From Streptomyces viridochromogenes (lineage in GTDB: Bacteria; Actinomycetota; Actinomycetes; Streptomycetales; Streptomycetaceae): a DNA stretch of 64,000 bases. The stretch is taken from the NCBI RefSeq assembly GCF_001270495.1, contig NZ_LGUR01000240.1:1-64000 (forward strand), given 5' to 3'. The notes under the pieces are model-generated. The model was not told the origin of the DNA. It ran no database searches and saw only the letters and a program-made list of their open reading frames with translations. Below are positions 18,641 through 26,911 of the stretch, piece after piece; position 1 is the stretch's first letter; the number at the start of each line of letters is the position of its first letter. Position numbers and translations under genes: made by a program.

Positions 18641-19699
18641 TCAGGCCTGGGTGAAGCCGTTCATGATGATGGAGGGCCGCTTGGTGGCGGAGTCCCAGGC
18701 GCCCATGTTGTAACCGGTGAACGGGGACATGCACTCCGGCTCCCAGTAGAAGATGCCCTGCCCGCCGTTGGCCTTGAGGGCCTTGATGTAGGCGACCAGC
18801 GCGGCCTGGGTGGAGGAGGCGCGGTCCACCCGACCGCCGAACTCGCTCTGCAGGAACGGTTTGCCGTAGGCGTCGGAGATCCTCTTCATGTTCCCCACGA
18901 TCCCGGCCGCGACGTCGGCGCTGCCGTAGGAGGAGAACACCGACATGTCCCACTTGCCGCCGTTCGCGGCGAAGCGACTGAAGAACGTCGTCATCACGTC
19001 GTACTTCTGCGGCTGGGCCAGGTGGATACACACGGTCGAGCTCGGTGACACCGCCTTGACCTGGTCGTATGCGGCGTTGAGCAGTCCGGTGAGCTGCGCC
19101 GGGCTGGAGACGCTGCCGATGGGGCGGCAGATCCCGCTGTTGATCTCGTTGCCGATCTGCACCCAGGTGGGGAGCACGTCGTTGTTCCTCATGACCGTCA
19201 TGGTCTGGTTGACGTAGGTGCCGATCGCGGTGCGCATCTGGCTGTAGCTCATGTTCCGCCAAGCCGCGGGCGGGTTCTGCACGCCGACGGAGTTCCAGGT
19301 GTCGCCGAACATGTAGTCGAGCATGATCGACATGCCGGCGGCCTTGACCCGCTTGGCGAAGGCGGCCACCTCGTTGATGCCGCAGTGTCCGTTGGCCGGG
19401 TCGTTGGAAGGGTTGACGAACGTGCGTAGGCGTACGGCGGTGATCCCATATCCCTTGAGGATGGTCAGCAGGTCCTGGGTCTGCCCGCCGGCGTTCTTCC
19501 AGGAGTAGCCGCGCGCCTCCATCTGAGGTGCCCAGCTGATGTCGACGCCCTTGACGAAGCTCGCCGCGGCCTCGGCAGGCGTCTCGAGTTCGGCGAACGC
19601 GACGGCGGTGGCGAGCGCTCCGGCGGTCGCGGTGGTGGCCTTGAGCAGGGTTCGCCGGCTGATGCGCCCGGCAACTGGTGTGGGGGGTTGCGGGGACAT
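18641..19699 (-). CDS. Endo-beta-1,4-galactanase (GH53), Tat-exported
   Basis: The ATG at 19699 follows a GGAAAGGA box and gives 352 residues. The N-terminus is a twin-arginine signal (ISRRTLLKATTATAGAL). The GH53 barrel occupies almost all of the rest, with KGVDISWAPQMEARGYSW at its start, the acid/base glutamate in QIGNEINSGI and the nucleophile in FLQSEFGG. Unlike the GH53 at 7124-9055 it has no binding module. The two are clearly divergent, so they may attack different galactan forms or act at different stages. It heads an operon with two CE12 genes. A possible promoter lies about 330 bp upstream. Confidence 0.94.
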   Translation of the reverse strand: MSPQPPTPVAGRISRRTLLKATTATAGALATAVAFAELETPAEAAASFVKGVDISWAPQMEARGYSWKNAGGQTQDLLTILKGYGITAVRLRTFVNPSNDPANGHCGINEVAAFAKRVKAAGMSIMLDYMFGDTWNSVGVQNPPAAWRNMSYSQMRTAIGTYVNQTMTVMRNNDVLPTWVQIGNEINSGICRPIGSVSSPAQLTGLLNAAYDQVKAVSPSSTVCIHLAQPQKYDVMTTFFSRFAANGGKWDMSVFSSYGSADVAAGIVGNMKRISDAYGKPFLQSEFGGRVDRASSTQAALVAYIKALKANGGQGIFYWEPECMSPFTGYNMGAWDSATKRPSIIMNGFTQA

Positions 19700-19956
19700 G
19701 GTCGGTCCTTTCCTTCCGTCGGCCGCGAGTGAGCGGTCGCGGTCGGCGGAGAGGGGGGCGGTGAGAAGGAGATCGCGAGGAGCGAGGCGGATGGGTGGAG
19801 CAACTGACTCTCGGATTCGCGGAGTTGGTGTGGCCGCGTCCGATCCAGCCGATGCGCCTCCCTCGGTGCGGCAACAACTACGGCAGGAGTGCTTACGAGT
19901 GGCACGTGTCGAAGGGGCGGCCTGGGCGTGCCAGGGACGCTCCTCCAGGGCGGAAC

Positions 19957-19970
19957 TGTGAGCGATCACA
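19957..19970. promoter_or_regulatory. TGTGA-N4-TCACA dyad upstream of the GH53/CE12 operon
   Basis: The sequence TGTGAGCGATCACA has 5-bp perfect arms. It lies within the leader region about 260 bp upstream of the GH53 start and could bind a GntR-type or similar regulator. No second copy was noticed in the window, so its role is open. Confidence 0.35.
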
Positions 19971-20027
19971 GGGATGTTGCGACGGAAGTGCGCAATCGCA
20001 TCACAACGAACTTGAGGTGCATCACGC

Positions 20028-20056
20028 AGCTTCTCGATCGGGCACGAAGCTGTCAA
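20028..20056 (-). promoter_or_regulatory. Candidate promoter of the GH53/CE12 operon
   Basis: On the minus strand TTGACA (20051-20056) is followed after 17 bases by GAAGCT (20028-20033). The spacer contains CCCGATCGAGAA, closely matching the spacer and -10 region of the promoter at 26943-26971 (CCCGATCGGGAA). The -10 is poor, so the call rests on the perfect -35 and on this shared element. The resulting leader would be about 320 nt. No coding frame in 19700-20260 is convincing. Confidence 0.4.
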
Positions 20057-20263
20057 CCATTGCTCACCAATCCTTGGTAGAAGCAGTGTGATCCTGTGGA
20101 GGGGGACTCGCCGCGCCTCGGCCGTGAGCAGTCTGAAGCGACGTGAGTCAGCCCAGTTCAAGTGGCCTTCTGCACGGAATGCAGCGACGGGGCGAGGGTG
20201 CTCACGGGACATCTCGTCGGCTCGCATCCGAACACGCTCGAACAGAAAATGCCAACAGAATGC

Positions 20264-20292
20264 TTGACGGGCTATCAGTGAATTTCTACCCT
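20264..20292 (+). promoter_or_regulatory. Promoter of the PL11 rhamnogalacturonan lyase gene
   Basis: TTGACG (20264-20269) and TACCCT (20287-20292) are separated by exactly 17 bases, a good housekeeping-type promoter. Transcription should start near 20299, directly before the LacI-type operator and about 75 bp ahead of the GTG start. Confidence 0.65.
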
Positions 20293-20301
20293 CGCAGCGA
20301 A

Positions 20302-20315
20302 TGGGAGCGTTCCCA
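20302..20315. promoter_or_regulatory. LacI-type operator TGGGAGCGTTCCCA
   Basis: This near-perfect 14-bp palindrome with a central CG step is typical of LacI-family sites in Streptomyces. It begins nine bases downstream of the -10 box of the PL11 promoter, where a bound repressor would block transcription. An identical copy occurs at 26912-26925. No LacI-family gene is encoded in the window. Confidence 0.75.
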
Positions 20316-20375
20316 CACCTGTGGTCAGACCGCCGTCTTCGCGATCTTCATACCACCCCCACACCGGAGGTCATA

Positions 20376-22280
20376 GTGACCGACCCGCACCGGCATCCAC
20401 GCGCCGCATCGCGCCCATGGCGGTTCCAACGCCGGCCCAGCAATCTGCTGTTCGCCGGCCTGACGGCCGCCACCACACTGGCCCTCTCCGCACTCACCGG
20501 ACTGCCGCAGACCGCGCACGCCGCGACCGCGCGGCAGGTGGAACGCCTCGATCGGGGCCTGACCAGCGTCCACACCGGCAGCGGGAACCTGGTGTCGTGG
20601 CGGTGGCTGGCCACTGACCCGAACGACGTGGCCTTCAACGTCTACCGTGGCGGCACCAGGCTCAACTCCTCGCCCCTGACCACCTCGACGAACTACTTGG
20701 ACGCCGGCGCCCCGGACTCGGCCGACTACACGGTGCGCGCGGTGGTGAACGGCATCGAGCAGGCGCCGTCCGAGCGCGCGCTCCAGTTCCGCACCGGGTA
20801 CAAGGACGTGCCGATCTCCCCGCCGCCCGGGGGCACTTCACCGGGCAACTCGCCGTACACCTACGAGGCCAACGACGCCTCCGTCGGTGACCTCGACGGC
20901 GACGGTGCCATGGACATCGTTCTGAAGTGGCAGCCGACGAACGCCAAGGACAACTCCCAGTCCGGCTACACGGGCAACACGATCGTCGACGGCATCAAGC
21001 TCGACGGCACTCGCTTGTGGCGTATCGACCTGGGCCGCAATATCCGGTCCGGTGCCCACTACACACAGTTCCAGGTGTACGACTACGACGGCGACGGCAA
21101 GGCCGAGGTCGCCATGAAGACCGCCGACGGCACGAAGGACGGAACCGGCGCGGTCATAGGCAGTTCCTCGGCCGATCACCGCAACTCCTCGGGCTACGTG
21201 CTGTCCGGCCCCGAGTACCTGACGATGTTCAACGGGCAGACGGGCAAGGCGATGCAGTCCGTCGACTACGTCCCAGGCCGAGGCACGGTGTCGTCCTGGG
21301 GGGACTCCTACGGCAACCGCGTGGACCGGTTCCTGGCGGGCACGGCCTATCTGGACGGTTCCCGCCCCTCGGTGATCATGGCTCGTGGCTACTACACCCG
21401 CTCGGTGATCGCGGCCTGGGACTGGCGGAACGGGCAGTTCACCCGCCGGTGGACCTTCGACTCCAACGCCAACAGCGGCTACGCCGGCCAGGGCAACCAC
21501 CAGTTGTCGGTCGCGGACGTGGACGGGGACGGCAAGGACGAGGTCGTCTACGGCGCGATGGCCGTCGACGACAACGGCAACGGCCTGTGGACGACGCGGA
21601 ACGGCCACGGGGACGCGATGCACGTGGGCGACCTCGACCCGTCCCGGCCGGGTCTGGAGGAGTTCAAGGTCGACGAGGACAGCTCCAAGCCGTCCTCCTG
21701 GATGGCGGACGCGAGGACCGGCCAGATCCTCTGGTCCACCCCGGCCGGCGGTGACAACGGTCGGGGCGTGTCCGGTGACATCTGGTCCGGCAGCGCGGGC
21801 GCCGAGTCGTGGTCGTCGCTCGTGAGCGGCGTCCGCAACCCCAAGGGCGCGGTGGTCGCCAGCCGTAAGCCCGGGTCCAGCAACTTCCTGGCGTGGTGGG
21901 ACGGCGACACCACGCGCGAACTCCTCGACGGCACCCACATCGACAAGTACGGCACCTCCGGCGACACCCGCCTGCTCACCGGCTCCGGAGTCCACTCCAA
22001 CAACGGCACCAAGTCGACGCCGTCCTTGTCCGGCGACATCCTCGGCGACTGGCGCGAGGAGGTCATCTGGCCGACGTCCAACAACACGGCCCTGCGGATC
22101 TACGCCACGCCGTACCAGACCAATACGCGGATCACGACCCTCCTCCACGACACCCAGTACCGCACGGCCCTGGCCTGGCAGAACACCGCCTACAACCAGC
22201 CCCCGCACCCCAGCTTCTTCATCGGCGGCAACATGCCTACGCCACCCCGCCCCACCGTCGCGCCGCCGAGCGGCCTCTGA
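20376..22280 (+). CDS. Rhamnogalacturonan lyase (PL11)
   Basis: The GTG at 20376, behind a GGAGG box, gives 634 residues with an Arg-rich signal peptide ending at HAA. The sequence is a full-length PL11 lyase, as in YesW/YesX: an N-terminal fibronectin-like strand region (NLVSWRWLATDPNDVAFNVY) and then an eight-bladed propeller marked by repeated calcium loops DLDGDGAMD, DYDGDGKAE and DVDGDGKDE. It cleaves the rhamnose-galacturonate backbone of rhamnogalacturonan-I by beta-elimination and is the key backbone enzyme of this island. It is a single-gene transcript with its own promoter, LacI-type operator and terminator. No binding module is attached. Confidence 0.95.
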   Translation: MTDPHRHPRAASRPWRFQRRPSNLLFAGLTAATTLALSALTGLPQTAHAATARQVERLDRGLTSVHTGSGNLVSWRWLATDPNDVAFNVYRGGTRLNSSPLTTSTNYLDAGAPDSADYTVRAVVNGIEQAPSERALQFRTGYKDVPISPPPGGTSPGNSPYTYEANDASVGDLDGDGAMDIVLKWQPTNAKDNSQSGYTGNTIVDGIKLDGTRLWRIDLGRNIRSGAHYTQFQVYDYDGDGKAEVAMKTADGTKDGTGAVIGSSSADHRNSSGYVLSGPEYLTMFNGQTGKAMQSVDYVPGRGTVSSWGDSYGNRVDRFLAGTAYLDGSRPSVIMARGYYTRSVIAAWDWRNGQFTRRWTFDSNANSGYAGQGNHQLSVADVDGDGKDEVVYGAMAVDDNGNGLWTTRNGHGDAMHVGDLDPSRPGLEEFKVDEDSSKPSSWMADARTGQILWSTPAGGDNGRGVSGDIWSGSAGAESWSSLVSGVRNPKGAVVASRKPGSSNFLAWWDGDTTRELLDGTHIDKYGTSGDTRLLTGSGVHSNNGTKSTPSLSGDILGDWREEVIWPTSNNTALRIYATPYQTNTRITTLLHDTQYRTALAWQNTAYNQPPHPSFFIGGNMPTPPRPTVAPPSGL

Positions 22281-22291
22281 GCCGGACAGTC

Positions 22292-22333
22292 GACTTCCCT
22301 GATGCTTGAGCGAGTTCGAGCATCAGGGAAGGG
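22292..22333 (+). terminator. Terminator of the PL11 gene
   Basis: TTCCCTGATGCT (22295-22306) pairs perfectly with AGCATCAGGGAA (22319-22330), and the inner bases TGA/TCG can extend the stem. It starts 15 bp after the PL11 stop codon. The intervening 22331-22469 segment holds no supported gene. Confidence 0.8.
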
Positions 22334-22469
22334 GTGTTCGTCGAACGAGTGGAACCCGGCCTGGGTAAGGGAGCACTGGCAGTGGTGCACGCGGCCCGCT
22401 GAGGGTGTTCTTGGGGTACGGGACCTGTCGGAGGCGGTCGCACGGACCGGGCGGTGGCCACCCAGGTCC

Positions 22470-23009
22470 GCGCCCCGCATGCCGATCTTCGGCGCCGTCG
22501 ACTTCGCCGCCGCCCTCAGCCAGGCCGGACGGTTCCTCGGCTACCACGTCACCGTCTGCGACGCCCGCCCCGCCTTCGCAACCGAAGCCGGCTTGCCGCA
22601 CGCCGACGAGGTCGTCGCCGACTGGTCCCACCGCTACCTGGAACACACCGAGGTGGATGCCCGCACCGTCGTCTGCGTCCTCACCCACGACGCCGAGTTC
22701 GACATCTCCCTGCTCCGCTGGCCCTCGGCCTCCCCATCGGCTCGCGGTGCGATGGGCTCCCGCCGAACCCACGAACACCGCCTGGCACGTCTGCGTGAGG
22801 CCGACGTGCCTGAAGAACACCTCGCATTCCTGCACTCGCCGCTCGACCTCGGCGCCCACACCCCCGAAGAGACAGCGATCTCTATTTCCGCCGGGATCAT
22901 CGCCCACCTCAACAGAGGCACCGGCCTGCCCTTGTCTCGCGTCCCCGGCCCGATCCACGGCTCCGTCCCGGTGGCCCCGATGTCACCGGCTGCGGCGGGG
23001 GGCCCATGA
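22470..23009 (+). pseudogene. xdhC-like remnant (XdhC Rossmann domain)
   Basis: The frame from about 22470 to the stop at 23009 encodes the C-terminal Rossmann domain of an XdhC/CoxI-type molybdenum-cofactor insertion factor. Visible parts are FGAVDFAAALSQAGRFLGYH, VTVCDARPAFATEAG and TVVCVLTHDAEFD, then GAMGSRRTHEHRLARLREAD and LDLGAHTPEETAISISAG. The N-terminal XdhC domain is absent. The segment between SLL and GAMG is scrambled (RWPSASPSAR instead of the usual VALRLP..YV), which points to paired small indels. No xanthine dehydrogenase structural gene is next to it, but a piece of one occurs near 38.5 kb. It is most likely non-functional. Confidence 0.7.
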
Positions 23010-23127
23010 CGGCCCCCCCCCAGCGGCCGCCCGCTCACTGACGAGCCGCGAGAAATCGAAAGGCGCTGAGGACGCCGACGAGGAGCGGGGCGGCGCGGAG
23101 CGTCGTCACCCTGGCCGTAACCACGTA

Positions 23128-24100
23128 TCAGTGCTGCGGCTCCATCTCCCAACTGGCCAGCATCCGCAAGACTTCCTCCGACCGGGAACCCGGTTCTGCG
23201 TGGTAGGTGTTCAGCCGCATGCGGGGGCCCCGGGCAGACGCCAAGGGCTCGTGCACGAGGTCGAACTCTCCCACCAGCGGGTGCCGCATGCGCACGACCT
23301 CCCCGACGGTGCCGCAGCTCACCTCATGCCGTGCTCACAACGGCCGGAACTCCTCGCTCTTCTGCGACAACTCGCGAATCAGTGAGGAGAGTTGCACATC
23401 GTCGGGACTCTTGCCGGCATTCATCCGCGGAACGCCGGCGACCTTCGCAGCCATGCGGGGGCCGGTTCGGCGAACGATCGCGCGCTGCGGGCGAGAGGAA
23501 GATCTGCCGGGCCACGTTCCGCTCCCCGGGCGGCAGTTGGGCACAGTGCCCGAAGACAATGGTGGCGAGCCGGTTCCATCCGAGGATGTCCAGGCGCCGG
23601 CTGACGACGAAGGCAGGCACGCCGAGCGAGTCGAGGAGGTGCTGGACGGTGGGCCGAAGTCGCTGCGACGGGGGCGCCACCCGCGGTGTGCGGTTCCGGT
23701 CGGGCTGGGCCAGCCGGTTCAGATGGTCCCGTTCCTCCTCGGCCAGGCGCAGTGAGTGGGCCACGGCGGCCATCACCTCGGCCGACGTGGTTTCGCCGTA
23801 GCCCTGTTCCAGGCGTGCGTAGTACGCGTATGACACTCCCGCCAGCTGCGCCAGCTGCGCCAGCTGCGCCAGCTGCGCCAGCTGCGCCAGCTGCGCCAGC
23901 TGCGCCAGCTGCGCCAGCTGCGCCAGCTCCTCGCGCCGCAGGCAGGGTACCCGCCGCCGCTCGCATGAGGGCAGGGCCTATGTCCTCGGGATTGAGCCGG
24001 GCTCTGAGAGACCGCAGAAACTCCTTGAGCTCGGCATGCCGGTGTGCTCCCAGATGCGCAGCCTCGTAGCTTCTCCGGCTGGCCGGCGCGCAGTTGACGA
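23128..24100 (-). pseudogene. Broken XRE/MmyB-type transcriptional regulator
   Basis: Pieces in different minus-strand frames reconstruct a regulator with an N-terminal HTH and a C-terminal MmyB-like ligand-binding domain. In order they are FLRSLRARLNPEDIG, ERRRVPCLRREELAQ, GVSYAYYARLEQG, FVVSRRLDILGWNRLA, RMAAKVAGVPRMNAGKSPDD and HPLVGEFDLVHEPLAS. I see four lesions: a frameshift just after NPEDIG, an in-frame expansion of a 9-bp repeat (Leu-Ala-Gln) inside the HTH, a frameshift around 23480, and a TGA at about 23337 where a tryptophan is expected. Intact members are about 280 residues long. The gene sits inside the pectin island but gives no sign of having regulated it. Start position is approximate. 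Confidence 0.75.
23841..23928. repeat. 9-bp tandem repeat, about 9.8 copies (GCCAGCTGC)
   Basis: Nine perfect copies of GCCAGCTGC and one partial copy follow each other without interruption. On the minus strand, in the frame of the broken XRE regulator, each unit reads CTG-GCG-CAG (Leu-Ala-Gln). Intact relatives have one such unit (EELAQLAGVS), so about nine were added by slippage. Each unit contains CAGCTG, a short palindrome that may help replication slippage. Because the unit is a multiple of three the expansion itself keeps the frame. Confidence 0.95.
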
Positions 24101-24192
24101 GATCGCACACCGTGTGGCATCGCCACCCGGCTCAACTGCGCGCCCACGAGGGTATGGAGAGGTATGTACCCGTCGCCGAGACTCGGGTCCTG

Positions 24193-25431
24193 CTACGTGC
24201 CGGACGGAAGGCCGGAGCCGGCAACACTGCCGCTGACGCCGGTCATGATGGCGTTGATGATGCCCTGCTGGGTGACCGTGAGGGAGCGGCGGTTGAACAG
24301 TCCGAACCCGTACCGATCGGTTGCACCGTTGTCCCAGTAGATGCTGGCCGCCCCGTACTTCTTGGCGGTGGCCGCGACGGCCCGTGCGAAGTCCGCGCGA
24401 TACCTGTTGTTCGACGAATCGAACGATGATTTGTCGATGGCACCGTATTCGCCCAACACCACCGGATACCCCTTCGTGACGAACACGTCGCGCATCGTCT
24501 TGAGCTGCGCGTCCAGATAGTCCTCCTGTCCCCAGGTAGACGTCTTCGACGGGTTGGTCGCTGCTCGGCCCCATTGCGTGATGGTGCCGCTTTCCTCTCC
24601 GGCGAAGTCCCACGGGCTGTAGTGATGAACGGAGATCATGATCCGCCGCTCATTTGCGGGAATGGAGGGGGAGCGGTACTGGTCGGACGGAAGCACGAAG
24701 CCGTAATTCCCCGCGGTGTAATCGATGTTCGTGTTCCAGCCGGCCACGAGCAGCCACCTCGAACTGTTGTTTCCGCCCGTTTTCCGCACGGTGTCCACGA
24801 AGATCTGGTTGTAGCTGTTGATGTTTGAGTAGCACGGTTGGGTCGGGCGGCCGTACTGCCCGTCGAACTCTTCGTTCATGGACTCCAGGATCAGGCGCTG
24901 GTCGTAGTTCTTGAACCTGTTCGCGATCTGCTGCCAAGCTTTCTCGTACTTGGCCTTGATCGTCGTCTGGGAGGGTGAGTCGCAGATCAGCCAGGAGCCG
25001 TTGACGCTCTTGTACCCGTCGCCGTGCATGTTGATCAGCACATGCAGGCCCCTGTTGTAGGCATAGTTGACGACTTCTTGGACTCTGTTCAGCCAGGAGG
25101 CGTTGATCGTGTAATTCGGGCCGGATCCTATGTATCCCAGGTAGGAGACCGGGATCCGGATCGTCTTGAACCCTGCCGCCTTCACCTTGTCGATGAGAGC
25201 CTGTGTCACCATCGGCTGGCCCCACGCTGTTTCGCTGGGGTATCCGTTGGTGGTGGCTTCGAGTTGGTTCCCCAGATTCCATCCCGCGCCCATGTCGGCC
25301 ACGATCTGTGAAGCGCTCGACTGTGCCACGGTATCGGCCGATGCCTGATGCGCCGCGCCGTACACAGATGCGGCAACTGCCAGCAGGACGGCAAGGAAAA
25401 TGACTCTGATCTTCCCTGCTAGTGAAACCAT
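24193..25431 (-). CDS. Cellulase family 5 (GH5) endo-glucanase
   Basis: The ATG at 25431 (GAGG box) gives 412 residues with a Sec signal ending at ASA. The barrel starts with MGAGWNLGNQLEAT and contains IRIPVSY, the acid/base glutamate in LESMNEEFDG, HHYSPWDFAGEE and the nucleophile in VVLGEYGA, a pattern of the GH5_4/GH5_2-like endoglucanases. It probably cuts beta-1,4-glucan or xyloglucan next to pectin in the plant wall. No carbohydrate-binding module is present; the last 15 residues are a short Gly/Ser tail. Its codons end in A or T visibly more often than those of its neighbours, hinting at a different origin. It is probably a single-gene transcript. Confidence 0.92.
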   Translation of the reverse strand: MVSLAGKIRVIFLAVLLAVAASVYGAAHQASADTVAQSSASQIVADMGAGWNLGNQLEATTNGYPSETAWGQPMVTQALIDKVKAAGFKTIRIPVSYLGYIGSGPNYTINASWLNRVQEVVNYAYNRGLHVLINMHGDGYKSVNGSWLICDSPSQTTIKAKYEKAWQQIANRFKNYDQRLILESMNEEFDGQYGRPTQPCYSNINSYNQIFVDTVRKTGGNNSSRWLLVAGWNTNIDYTAGNYGFVLPSDQYRSPSIPANERRIMISVHHYSPWDFAGEESGTITQWGRAATNPSKTSTWGQEDYLDAQLKTMRDVFVTKGYPVVLGEYGAIDKSSFDSSNNRYRADFARAVAATAKKYGAASIYWDNGATDRYGFGLFNRRSLTVTQQGIINAIMTGVSGSVAGSGLPSGT

Positions 25432-25609
25432 GAGCTTTCCTCTCTTGCGTCCTTGAGGGTGTCGGACCCCCAAGTGGGTCTATCTGTACGAGTGGGAGCG
25501 GCCGGAGCTGCCTGCTGTTCGGGCGGTGGTGTGCGCGCCTGCCTGGAAACGAACACAGTCGATTGCGCGGCGGTTGACTCGCGGGCGTCCGTGGGCGGCC
25601 ACGCACCCT

Positions 25610-25661
25610 GCACGGCCCGGATGCGCGGCGATCACGGCAGCCGCGCGCACCCGGGCCGTGC
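25610..25661 (-). terminator. Terminator of the second alpha/beta hydrolase gene
   Basis: A long hairpin (GCACGGCCCGG-at-GCGCGGC pairing with GCCGCGC-gca-CCCGGGCCGTGC, loop of about 10 nt) starts 12 bp after the minus-strand stop at 25673. The other part of the 25432-25609 gap holds the GH5 ribosome-binding region and one TGGGAGCGGCC half-site (25491-25501) similar to half of the LacI-type operator. Confidence 0.75.
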
Positions 25662-25672
25662 GTGTTTGCTCC

Positions 25673-26557
25673 TCAGCTCAGGGCGGATTCCCAGGTGGTC
25701 GTGCTGGAGGTGGCGTCGGCGCGAAGGCGGTCGCGGGCCGCGGTGTCGCCGTACAGACTCCACCGCATCCAGTCCACGAACGTGTTGACGGTCCGGGAGT
25801 CGCCGAAGTAGTTGCTGTGGCCGGCGCCGCGGAAGGTGAGGAACGCCTTGGCGGCGGGTAGTTCCCGGTACGCCTGGCGGGCGGAGGAGATCGGGCACGT
25901 TCCGTCCCGGTCGCCGTGCGTGAACAGTACCTTGGCGCGGACCGACGGGCTCGGGTTGCCCATGTGCACGCAGGACATGGGGATCGCGGCGGTGATCCGT
26001 GCGTCCGGCCAGGCCGTGAGCAGGCCGTGGGTGGTCATGCCGCCCATCGAGTGGCCGGAGACGCCGACTCCGACCGCTGTGTTGATGTGGCCGGCCAGCG
26101 GGTCGCCGGCCGTGTTGAGGGCGAGGGTCCGGGTGATGACCTCCGAGACGTCCTTGGACTGGTTGCCGTTGTAGACGTCTTGGCGACTGAGGTTGGCGAA
26201 GTGGGGGGCGGGGACGATGAAGCCGGCCTCGGCCAGGGGGCGGATGATCGCCAGGGAATTCTGCGGGCTGCTGCTGAAGCCGTGCATGAACTCGCAGACC
26301 GGGAAGACGCCTTGGGCGACGGGGGCGTTGGTGACCGGGGAGCCACCGGGGGCGCCGGGGGCGGGATAGTAGACGTACGTCGTCCACCGGCGGCTGCCGC
26401 GACTCCAGGCGTACTGGCGTACGCCGACCGCGAACCGCTGGGTCGGAGCGCCGGCCCGCGCGGTGGCACCTGCTTGTCCCGTGCCGAGCAGGGACATGCC
26501 GACGCCCGCGGCTCCGGCCGTGCTCAGGGTCAGGAAACTACGCCGTTGCATGGTCAT
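25673..26557 (-). CDS. Tat-exported alpha/beta hydrolase (single domain)
   Basis: A 294-residue protein starts at the ATG at 26557, behind a GGAG box, with a twin-arginine signal (QRRSFLTLS). Its catalytic domain is a clear paralogue of the one at 5568-6881. It shows RFAVGVRQYAWSRG, GHSMGG (nucleophile), HGDRDGT and GAGHSNYF (likely histidine) and the same ending YGDTAARDRL. It lacks the ricin-type lectin domain. Dienelactone-hydrolase/cutinase-like enzymes of this group act on soluble esters or polyesters. It has a 350-nt leader with a promoter and a LacI-type operator shared with the PL11 gene, which ties it to pectin degradation. Substrate is unknown. Confidence 0.9.
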   Translation of the reverse strand: MTMQRRSFLTLSTAGAAGVGMSLLGTGQAGATARAGAPTQRFAVGVRQYAWSRGSRRWTTYVYYPAPGAPGGSPVTNAPVAQGVFPVCEFMHGFSSSPQNSLAIIRPLAEAGFIVPAPHFANLSRQDVYNGNQSKDVSEVITRTLALNTAGDPLAGHINTAVGVGVSGHSMGGMTTHGLLTAWPDARITAAIPMSCVHMGNPSPSVRAKVLFTHGDRDGTCPISSARQAYRELPAAKAFLTFRGAGHSNYFGDSRTVNTFVDWMRWSLYGDTAARDRLRADATSSTTTWESALS

Positions 26558-26911
26558 GAAGACTCCGGGTGTGGGGGGTGTGCGGAGCGTTGCTCGGTCA
26601 GGTGCCGGGAAGAGGCGTCGGTGATGCCGCGGCGGTGAGACTGACCTGGGTGGTGGGGGGAGTGGTCGTGGGGGTGGTCAGGTCGGCGAATCGCGCACGG
26701 TCGAGGACGTTCCGGTCCTGCCCGTGGTGGTCATCGGCGTGGTGTGGCCTTGCTGGCAGAGGCGCGGCGAGCCGCTGAACACAGGCCGAACCGTGACTCA
26801 TTGAGGGAGCAGCCCTTCGCGCCCACCTGCCCGCCAATCTGATGGGGAGGTGTAATTCTGCGGAAGCGGCGCAGGGGTGCCTCTCCTTCCACTCGTCGTG
26901 TGCCGCACCTC

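Noticed and set aside
23841..23928. Repeat array considered as a CRISPR
   Set aside because: Units are 9 bp, directly adjacent, without spacers, and lie within a coding relic; no cas genes are present.
23686..24069. Plus-strand frame with a Pro-Ala-Ala repeat
   Set aside because: It only reads the 9-bp repeat on the opposite strand; nothing outside the repeat looks like a protein, whereas the minus strand gives a known regulator family.
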